NCBI GenBank assembly: GCA_963691705.1
Contig: OY829539.1
Location: 62,780,327 to 62,844,326, forward strand
Length of the DNA: 64,000 bases
Source: Viola odorata
Taxonomy: Eukaryota; Streptophyta; Magnoliopsida; Malpighiales; Violaceae
Direction: 5' to 3'
A program made the position numbers and the translations under genes. The notes under the pieces are model-generated. The model was given only the letters and a program-made list of their open reading frames with translations, searched no databases and was not told where the DNA came from. Positions 55,741-64,000 of this stretch are shown piece by piece (positions within the stretch are counted from its first letter, which is position 1; every line of letters starts with the position of its first letter).

Positions 55741-58635
55741 ATTTGACAATAGCTAGCTCAACCACATGCAAGCCTCACCTTGACAAACATAATGTATAGA
55801 TACATAGGCGTTACACCCAATAGTTCTTACATGTTGTAGAATTTCATCAAACAAATTATTATCACTAGTGGATTTCATCAAATCACATCACTAGTGGATT
55901 TTATTTCATTTGAATATAAAATTCAATTATCATCATTTTATTTTCTAATACAATGGATACCACAATTCATTGTACTTATCATCACTGTATTCTCTAATAC
56001 ATCAGAAACTCAAATTATATATGATACCACAATTCATGGTATCTATTATCATTGTATTATCTAATACAGCGGAATCTCAAGTACATCATTTAAGAGTACT
56101 GAAAATCTTGACATTAAAATGTCCAATTCTTGAGAAAATCTCAACACAAAGTTCTAGTGATAGCATTATGCTAACACATCACATCTCTCATTTATTTATT
56201 TATTTGCCCATTATCACACTTGTGATATCATTAATGCCAAAAACTCACAAAAATATTAATATACTTCATGGCATTTTTTTTAATAAATAAGACAATAATA
56301 TTCGGACCCCCACATTTGCGAATATTATTCTATTTGTTTAATTTTACCAAATAAATATATTTGGTACATTCTTAATATCACACAATTACACAAGAATTAA
56401 GATTGAGAGTAAATACCTCTTTGAAAGTACATCATCTCTTATAGTATCGAGTATAATCAAATTACTCATTAATTTGATCACAAGCTTCACGAGCGTTGAA
56501 ATATATACCTTATATATTTTCCCATAATTAAGTTCTCTGCAAACTTAATTAGCTAGACAGTTCACTGCACAATTGATCCCTACCACTTTAATCAGGAAAC
56601 AATCGCATTGATTATATTAATACTCGCAATTTCCATATATATCATAATATTAATCAATCCATAGCAGTAATAGTCACACCGCTTAAAAATAATTTTACAT
56701 GCGTCACTGTTTTAAATTCTTTTTAAATAGTAAGACTAAACATTAATCCGTTTCCACAGATTCAATTCTTCTCATTTAAATACATTAATTGCACCAATTA
56801 TTAACATAAATAAAACAATTTATGTCAAACAATGTATCTTAAGGAATAATTTTCACATTAAGTGAAAATTTATAACATTAATTAAGATACCTCATAAAAA
56901 TTGCAATTAAGCATATTGTATAAACATTTATGCACAAAATCCAAATTTTGGTACAAATCAACTTTTCAACCATTAATCACTTTCCGTTTAAAAATATCAC
57001 ATAAAATTGCAATTAAATTTTGGAACCTTAATTGCATACCGTAACACGGAGATTTCAATTTCACCAATAATAATAAAGTCATCATCGACTTTACTTTCAT
57101 AATCAATTAAGAATAATCTGATATATTAAAATCTCATTTATATTTGCACCGCTTACTCCATTGTCACATTGAAACAGTAATATAACAATTAATATTGGTC
57201 ATTCACCTCTTATCATTGTTAAACAGATCTTGAGTAATATGAAACACTGACCAAGAAAATTTATCAAGCACATGGAGAATAACATACCTTGATACATACT
57301 TGTATCGTATCTGAATCACTAAGAGACATGAATTTCGTCATCAATATGGTCTTCATGAATGCCCCACAAGTAAGTAGATTTTTTGAGAAATTAACTTGTT
57401 AAATAAATCCCTCATAAAATTGTAATTCATCATGTACCATCAAAAATGAATTCTTCGTATTGCAATAATATGTATGGCAACAACATCAAAATATAAAATT
57501 CAATTTATATTTGGATGAATGCACTTAATTGCATTTAAGTAATTATTTGACTAATTTTAAACATTAGTCCATTGCCACAACATATATACGTAACTGACAT
57601 AATACATTGAAATTTCATTTAATGCATCCCATTATAACAATATTTATGGCATAAATTACTAACAAAGATCACAATCAATTTTATGCCATAAAGCTTTTCA
57701 TAAGCCATAAATCCCACCATATTGTTTACTCATTTATTGAGCATTTCATATAGTCAACTATGACCAATTTCATCTTTATGGTTTGTTTATAAGATATGGG
57801 AAAGAATTAATGAAAATTCACAATTAATAATTTTTTGGAACAATGTACCTTTGTACCTCATTACTCTCCAAATAAAAATATTTGGCATCTTAACACTATT
57901 AATGTATTCATACCTCATAATATTTTTGAATAAGAAAAAATCTACAAGAATTACTTCTCTAGGTAATCTTGCATTCATTCATTTCACGTCTCCTTTGTAA
58001 TTACTCTACTTTTAGACAGTGGATATAAATAATCAAATTTTCTGCAAATACTTAGGAGAAAACATATATAGGCTAATGCCATTAAACACACAACTGTAAA
58101 ATTCTCATGTGGCCATCACATATATAAAACTACGTTTTAAATTTATAGTTGGGTATTTGAAATACCACTCAATTTTCTCATAAATATAAAGTTAGCAATC
58201 ACATGTTATTATAATAAAATTTATAACCGCATACCTTAGCAAATTGTGTCTTCATCAATATTACTTATTGACTCAATAACATCCACAAAATTGTTATCAC
58301 TAAAACATAACATACCTTCAGATTTATGTTTCTATTTTTACCGCAATAAGCAATGAAATCAAATAGCTAAAACCAATATTGATTAAGTTTCACAACTTTG
58401 CACATTCCTGTTTACTAGTAATATATGGTTATACATTTATGGATAATTTCATATATCTTAGTCAATTGATGATTGACACCCAAATAAAAGAATAGCATAC
58501 CTTAGGAGATATATAGGACAAAATATCAAATTCTTACTCTTAGCCATTCGGAAAAAAGTTGCATATAATCTTCCTCCCATAAAAATAAATATCTTAGCTG
58601 CAATGAATGAATTGAATAAATAAATTCCTTTAGAT

Positions 58636-59049
58636 TGTTGGAAAAATCTGCAAAACAAAGTTAGAATCACAAAGATCGAGTCGTGTAGAAACACTGTCCT
58701 AAAGGAATTTATTTCCCCCAGGATAAAACGATTTCTTCCGATTTAAAAATCGGGAACCAGAACAGCAAGAACAACAATAGAATAATAACCAGGAAATAAA
58801 GCTTTCAATATGAGTGTAGTGTTTTTTCTCTTGATCTTTTGTTTGGTAGAGTAGGTGGTATTTATAGGAAGGAAGAGATCTATGACCATTATGGGAGAGA
58901 TTATGGCCATTTAAGGGAGAGATTTTATGGTCATCAATGGAGAAAGTTATGGCCATAACCGTTGCCATCAAAGGAGAGAATCATGGCCATTATGACCATT
59001 GCCATTGTCATCAAGGGAGAAACCTTTGTAATAACTCTCATTTACAACA
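58636..59049 (-). repeat. LTR (right; 5' LTR in element orientation)
   Basis: 414 bp, begins TGTTGGAAAAATCTGCAAAA and ends CATTTACAACA, directly followed by the target duplication AAATC. Confidence 0.93.
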
Positions 59050-59343
59050 AAATCTCCACCGGTACCCATTGGTGGCGGCGGTGGTGAAAACTCCTCCTCC
59101 CATCAATCTCCACCGGTACCTAAAGGAGGCGGCGGCGGCAGTGGTGCCTATGCTCCTTCGGCACCACCAATGGTCGCAGTCTTCGACAACATTTGCCCAT
59201 TCTGTGAAGAAGAGCTGAGGGTGGCGCCATTGAACTTGTTCCTGACATGTTCCAATTGTTACAGAGGTAAGTTGAAGGTGAAGGATGCCTCCGCTTCCAG
59301 TGGCGGATCCTGCCCTCGATGTTTGGGAGGGCGAGATCAGTGA

Positions 59344-60684
59344 TGGATCTAGGATTTGTATTTAGGGGGTTCGGGGGGAGCTCCCCCGAAAATTTTTGTG
59401 TGGACTATTTTAAAGGGAAGGCAAGTGAGTTGAATGAAAAATTGGAAAAATATTTAAGAGTATTTGTATCCGTCACTAAATAACAAATATTTAGATAAAC
59501 TTAACAAAAAGATAAATAAAAAGACAATATAGAAAAAAATTAATTATACATTAGAATTCATATGTACTTTTTACAATTGTTCTCTACTTTAGGATTGGAA
59601 TTGAATGAGAGATTGAGAGGGTGATCGATATGTGACGATTTAGTGTAGAAATTGAATTAAATGGAGGGATTGGATTTCGGCAGAGATTGAGTTGGCTTTG
59701 GGCACGGGTTTATTGGTAGTGATGATTTGGGAAATGAGGATTTGAGATTTAATTGAAAAGATTTGGGTGTGGGTTGGGTTTAAAATTTGGGTTGGGCTTA
59801 CATTTTTTTAAACTTTTATCTCTTACGTTCGAACTTATATCTTTTACGAGCGAATTTTTATCGAACTATAGAGTGAACTTTTCGTCACTTACTGTGTACT
59901 AATTATTTTGCTTTATTTTATTCCACATTTTAACAATTTCGGTTCAAGTTTTTATTTATTTTTAGGTGAAATTATCAGCTCGAACCGAACAAATTAACCA
60001 TGGTTTGGAGCTTCAAAACCCACAAGATTTCAGTTAATTAATTAATTATATCCATACTGATATTTAGTTTCTTAATTTTATTATAATTAATTAATGTTGG
60101 AGTTCTGATATTTAGTTCGGTTTTGATTTGTTTCTGATATATGCATCCAGTATTTGTGGTCTCACTTCTGTGAATCATGTTAACCAGTACGGTTAGGGGT
60201 GCTCATCGGGCTCTAAATCAATTTTTTTCCCACAGTGTTCCCTATTGGGCTTTGCTTATATAGTTCATGGAAGGAGGCCCAATATAGCTTGGGCCTACGC
60301 CAATAGAAACGCTAGAGCTTCTTTTCTTTGGCACTGGAGCACACTGTAGACTCATCATCAAAATTGAAACTGAAACAAGCCATGGCCTGGCCCATAATAA
60401 AGCCCAACATGTCAGCCCAGTCATTCAAAGGAAATGGAAAATATGAATATTTTAAATAAGCTAACTTTGCAGCTAATTTCTTGTGGCTTGATGGGTGTTC
60501 ATGATGTAATCGACGCAAGTTTTCTTATTTTATTTCAAAAAAAAGTACGTATTTGAATTTCGTCAAGGAAAATAAATAAACTAAATTACATATTGGCTAG
60601 GAAAATTGCAATGAAAAACGTGGTGATTGAGCAAATGATGAGGGATGGGATAATAAATGTATTTTTTGGGCAGAACTCAATAAA
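59344..60684. other. Intergenic remainder of the 17.6-kb insert
   Basis: No gene recognised. A hAT-MITE-like piece may span about 59338-59474: it starts CAGTGATGGATCTAGGA, contains the near-palindrome TTCGGGGGGAGCTCCCCCGA and ends near ATCCGTCACTA, but I cannot find a target duplication. GGCCCA/GCCCAA motifs cluster at 60240-60420. The sequence at 60025-60060 is the region also found downstream of gene A. Confidence 0.4.
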
Positions 60685-60689
60685 TCTAT

Positions 60690-60946
60690 TAATTGCCACG
60701 ATCTCTTTCCTCACCATCAACATCGTCGGGCGCGTCAGCGAAAATGGAATTTGGGTCATCGTCCTCCTCATCATAGTTTTGTTGGCTGTTTTCATTGAAA
60801 GAGTCTAGCGAGTACTGATTGTTGTCAACTCGGACAAAAAGACGATCGTTGCCGGGTGTGTCATCGTAAATCGGATCGGATGAATCTCGAGCAAATAACT
60901 GGAAAGTCGCGGAGTTCTTCTTGTCAATGAATTTCTTCTTGCCCAT
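60690..60946 (-). pseudogene. LTV1 5' fragment
   Basis: Encodes the first 85 residues of LTV1 (MGKKKFIDKKNSATFQLFAR...ERDRGN) and is cut at the repeat boundary. Differences from the full gene are few: DTPGNDRLF for DKPGNDRVF, and two extra Asp codons in EEDDDPN. It keeps its start and upstream region but cannot give a working protein. Confidence 0.92.
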
Positions 60947-61234
60947 GTTGGTAGAGGGAACCTTGAGCTATGAGAAGTGGGACTGAATAATTTGGTGTGC
61001 TCGTAGAACCCTAAAACCCTGGCAGGAGATGGGTGTGTGGAGTGGTTGTGTGTAAAACGTACATGGGCTTAAAAGGTGGGCCGTGCTGGATTTGGGTGTA
61101 AAATTTTAAAGCTCATTTTTAGAGCCGTAGGCTAGTAATGGGCCGCACGACGGCCCTAAGTATATAATATTTTATTATTTTAATAATATTAATTTGCTTA
61201 AATGTTTTGAGTAGATTTTTGCTTAAATTTAATA

Positions 61235-61468
61235 CTCTCTCCGTTCCACTTTACCTGTCACTTTACTATTTCAGCACGTATTTCAAAGCGGTCGGAATAG
61301 CAACTATATGATCTTGAAAAAATCCGAATTTTTTTTAACGTACGTGAAGGATTAATATACGTTGACGAAAAATTTCGGAATCTTTCGAGGTCATATAGTT
61401 ACTATTCCGGCCGTTTTACAAAACGATAAGAATAGTGACTAGTGACAAGTAATTAGGAACGGAGGGAG
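61235..61468. mobile_element. Stowaway-like MITE with a visible empty site
   Basis: A 234-bp element, TA on both sides, with ends CTCTCTCCGTTCCACTTTAC and the complement of AGTAATTAGGAACGGAGGGAG. The left copy of the duplication has no insert at the matching place (AAATTTAAAATCAAACTATA at about 41468), so it inserted after the duplication. Confidence 0.88.
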
Positions 61469-61619
61469 TACTATCAAACTATATATAACTATTAGATATA
61501 TCATATAATTAAATAGTATGATTTAATAATTTTAACAAAGTATGTGTACTCCTATAATTATCAAAATCAATGATATAAAAATGAAACCTAGGTCTAAAAT
61601 AGTTATAGTAATAAAAAAA

Positions 61620-64000
61620 TCTTATGACGCTCGCCATCGTGTGGCTTTGCGACTGCTAGCCACATGGTTGAATGTAGAATGGACAGAAGTGGTTTGTCTG
61701 CAAACCTTATTATTTGTTGTTTAGATATGTGCCATGTATGCACTGTTTTCTTTTTGTAGGAAGCCATGGAGGTCATGGTTGCTTGCTCTCTAATGGGTTT
61801 ACTGAAAGAGGATAAGAGTGGAGATGGTGAGTTTTCACTTTTCAGAAAGCTCAGGGAATAAGTGGAAGCGTGGTGGCATCATTTGTGCTGCAGCTTTAAC
61901 AGGAGGAACTTTGATGGCCATTACTGGCGGTATGTAGTTCATCGTTAATAGAATCAGATGTGACGTTGATGAAGAGATTGACTTATTTGATTTATCCTTG
62001 ACCCTATATCTTGCAGGCCTTGCTGCACCAGCAATTGCGCAGGGACTCGGTGCTCTGGCTCCTGCATTCTGTAGCATTATTCCTGCTATTGGAGCTAGTG
62101 GGTTTGCTGGGGCAGCAGGTGCTCTGGGATCTGCTGCAGGTTCCATTGCATTGGCTGCATCATTTGGAGGTAACCATTTATGGGATTAATGAAGTGATTG
62201 TCCCAGGGTTTGTCTTACCCTGTCGATATTTTCTTAGTTTTGTAGTTTATTTATTGTTATGGATTTATATATGCCAATGTTCTGAATACTTCACTGGCTT
62301 TGGCAAGAACTGCCGAGCTTCAGTTTCAACTCCCTTTCCACTCTATTCCTCTCTCCTGCTCCCTTTTTGCTCTTTTCACCCATAGGCATTCATGCTCAAC
62401 ATAGTATGCGATTTTTTAGTTTCAATGTCTCTTTGTTTCTATTTAAATTTGTGGTTCAAAATGTATAGTTATGAGGCTATCAAACTCATTAAAATTAAGG
62501 TGGAACTGGGGTGAACTAGAACTAGAACACCCACAATTCTGTATCATTTGTTGTTAAAAGATGCAGAGTCCTAGATTGGCTCATCAGTATGTAAAACAGT
62601 CTGAATATAGTACAGAATAATGCTATAAGTAAGATAAACTGTCCAACTGCTACGGGTGCAAACTAGAGAGTCATCTTTTATGCCTATTTTAGATTTACTG
62701 GGGTGCCAACATAAGATGGATTCTGATTCTCTTGCTCTCTGTGCCTTCCAGCAGTTGGTTACCGGGACTAAGATGGCTAGGCGAATTGGTGGCATAGAAG
62801 AATTGGAGTTCAAAGAAATTGGGGAAAATCATAACCAAGGCATGAGTTGTATTGTGCAATTTGTTCATTTATTGTTATTCCTCAAGATAGAAGCTTGCCG
62901 ATAAGGGGGTGTTAAGCCTCATTACATACAGTGCAACTGCTGTATGATTCTTGACTAGGTTTTTCCTTGACAGCGATTGGTGGTTGGCATCCTAATGTCT
63001 GGATTTGCTTTTGAGTATGAGGATTTTATTAGGCCATGGGAAGGTCATAATGATAACCTGGAAAGGTAAAGTGCCAAACTACTGCTTCATTCAGGGACTA
63101 GTAATTAAGTCTGGGGTGCCACTATCTTGTGTTTCTGTGATGGAGGCTCTGTGGTCATGTTTCCATTACGTGGGGTTGGTTGCTAGCGTTTGCAGTCCTG
63201 CTAGGGACACTAACATTGAGTATTAAGTGGTTCGCTTCACTCCTGAATATTTAAGAACCATAGCCTGCCCTCTTAGTTTCTTTAGCACCTTTAAGCAACA
63301 AATTTTATTTTCTGCCCTCCCACTTGAATGGCTAAAGAATCAACAGGATAGAGAGGAACATTGATCTTCCTCTATTAGACGCCTATAGTATGTCTTCCAA
63401 GAGACGTCGAGCCTGCTACTGGAAACTTTTAAATGAGACGTGTAGTAATTTCCAATTGAGATTCCAGAATGAACTGAGTTTGATTCTTGAATGAGGTTGA
63501 GATTTATGAAATGATTCACTAACATTCTTTTTCTTATATTTCTGTTAGTTTGATACATTTTTCTGATTAGGAGAAACAACAATTAAATTTCTCATAGTTA
63601 TGTACTATTCTCATGAATATGCTGCACAATTGAGAATTTCAGGTTGTTGGCACCCATCTTGTGAGCTTAAGCACCGGTATTGAATTTTGAAGTAAACGAT
63701 ACTGTCTTGATAACTTCTATAGCTCACATGGTAGTGATTTCCAGTGGAGTGTCATATTTTCATTAAGCTGTAACTTTCCATATTTACTACAAGTTACTAA
63801 TCTACTTGCAAAAAAAATGAAGGTATGCTCTGCAATGGGAATCTGAGAAGTTGACTGCATTGAGCACAGCAATACAGGAATGGCTTACTTCAAGTGCTCC
63901 TTTGAACTTTACAATCAGCATTTTCCCATACTGACGTGGATTTTAGAATTTTTCTGATTCAGCATCTTGCCAATTCTTGTAGAAATTGCCACCAAGTTGA
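61620..64000 (+). pseudogene. TMCO4/DUF726-like gene, copy 2, running off the window
   Basis: Exons are 61620-61688, 61760-61929, 62017-62169, 62752-62839, 62974-63065, 63823-63893 and 63983 onward. The splice acceptor lost in copy 1 is intact here (LAAPAIAQGLGALAPAF). However, exon 2 carries a 7-bp insertion (ACTTTTC after GAGTTTTC, near 61838) and exon 4 has lost 8 bp net (CAGTTGGTTACCGG), each shifting the frame. Later exons agree with the family (YEDFIRPWEGHNDNLER, YALQWESEKLTALSTAIQEW). The N-terminal ~200 residues are missing, as in copy 1. The donor after CAAG is GC (GCATGA) in both copies, a tolerated variant. The gene is probably non-functional unless a rescuing splice form exists. 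Confidence 0.78.

Larger units (their letters stand above)
54660..59049 (-). mobile_element. Copia-derived LTR retrotransposon, internally deleted
   Basis: A 4390-bp element with ~413-bp LTRs, TG...CA ends and an exact 5-bp target duplication AAATC (54655-54659 and 59050-59054). Orientation is minus: a purine-rich tract (TATGTGGGGAT on the minus strand) abuts the LTR at 55071, and a remnant of the RNase H C-terminus reads on the minus strand next to it. The interior is AT-rich and carries no intact gag or pol. The two LTRs are very similar but not identical, so insertion was fairly recent. Confidence 0.92.
54448..59343 (+). pseudogene. Gene B (array unit 12): membrane helix, repetitive linker and zinc ribbon, split by an LTR element
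   Basis: The N-terminus equals the array micropeptide (MEAVVVIISVMFFALVIVGM...GGEN), but in place of the stop it continues with three copies of a GENSSSH(Q/K)SPPVP module. At 54660 an LTR element intervenes. The sequence after its right target duplication (from 59055) continues in the same frame with Gly-rich linker, then CPFCEEELRVAPLNLFLTC and SNCY, a C-x2-C-x14-C-x2-C zinc ribbon, and ends at TGA 59341-59343. The undisturbed gene had 166 codons. As it stands, translation enters the LTR and stops at 54694-54696 (82 residues). The ribbon is faintly like the zinc-beta-ribbon of plant DnaJ/DUF3444 proteins, but I do not recognise the protein. A last CPRC pair lies in sequence that may be transposon-derived. 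Confidence 0.75.
60685..63009. repeat. 2.2-kb direct repeat, right copy
   Basis: Same content and orientation as 40911-43092. Its left edge lies within LTV1 exon 1, at about 60685-60690. To the right, the TMCO4-like gene continues beyond the repeat. It contains a Stowaway insertion absent from the left copy and lacks about 105 bp of intron, with short matching sequence at the break. Confidence 0.9.

Noticed and set aside
60593..60808. 71-residue plus-strand frame at the right repeat edge
   Set aside because: It spans the junction into antisense LTV1 sequence and begins at a non-ATG codon; it is a chance fusion.

Overview
The window is nuclear DNA from a flowering plant (eudicot). It is AT-rich, its genes carry GT-AG introns, it has a plant tRNA-Glu, and its proteins are plant-specific (ARC6, a DYW-type PPR protein, an LRR receptor kinase, a KIN-7 kinesin). 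A cyclotide precursor of the Violaceae type at about 35.9 kb suggests Violaceae or a close relative in Malpighiales; that placement is an inference.

Region 1 (1-33.4 kb) is ordinary gene space. In order it holds: a possible gene end at the left edge; the vacuolar ATPase proteolipid VHA-c (+); an alpha/beta-hydrolase of the CGI-58 type with a destroyed splice donor and a 5-bp frameshift (+); an LRR receptor kinase with DFG changed to EFG (-); a tRNA-Glu (-); the chloroplast-division gene ARC6 (+); a KIN-7 kinesin (-); a DYW PPR protein (-); and, head-to-head with it, an EF-hand/TPR protein (+). Stowaway and pogo/Emigrant-like small transposons lie between them.

Region 2 (33.9-37.1 kb) holds a decayed, intron-bearing partial copy of ARC6. 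It is followed by two small secreted-peptide genes: a cyclotide precursor whose start codon I cannot find, and an unrecognised 106-residue protein with a repeated W-D-P motif.

Region 3 (38.6-64 kb) is a rearranged locus. The ribosome-assembly gene LTV1 (-) stands head-to-head with a 5'-truncated TMCO4/DUF726-type gene (+). About 2.2 kb spanning both 5' parts occurs twice, at 40.9-43.1 and 60.7-63.0 kb, as direct repeats around a 17.6-kb insert. The insert contains a DA1-like LIM gene cut off at the junction, a pogo-like element with a transposase C-terminus, a degraded paralogue (gene A) of a membrane/zinc-ribbon gene, and a tandem array of twelve ~0.6-kb units. Each unit carries an ORF for a ~49-residue single-pass membrane micropeptide. 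The last unit continues into a longer gene (gene B: membrane segment, repetitive linker, zinc ribbon) that is split by a 4.4-kb copia-derived LTR element. A hAT element splits unit 6. The micropeptide array is the most unusual object here: the promoter and membrane-anchor part of gene B appears to have been amplified without its zinc ribbon.

Exon boundaries were assigned by eye from splice consensus, phase and remembered homologues. No database search was possible.
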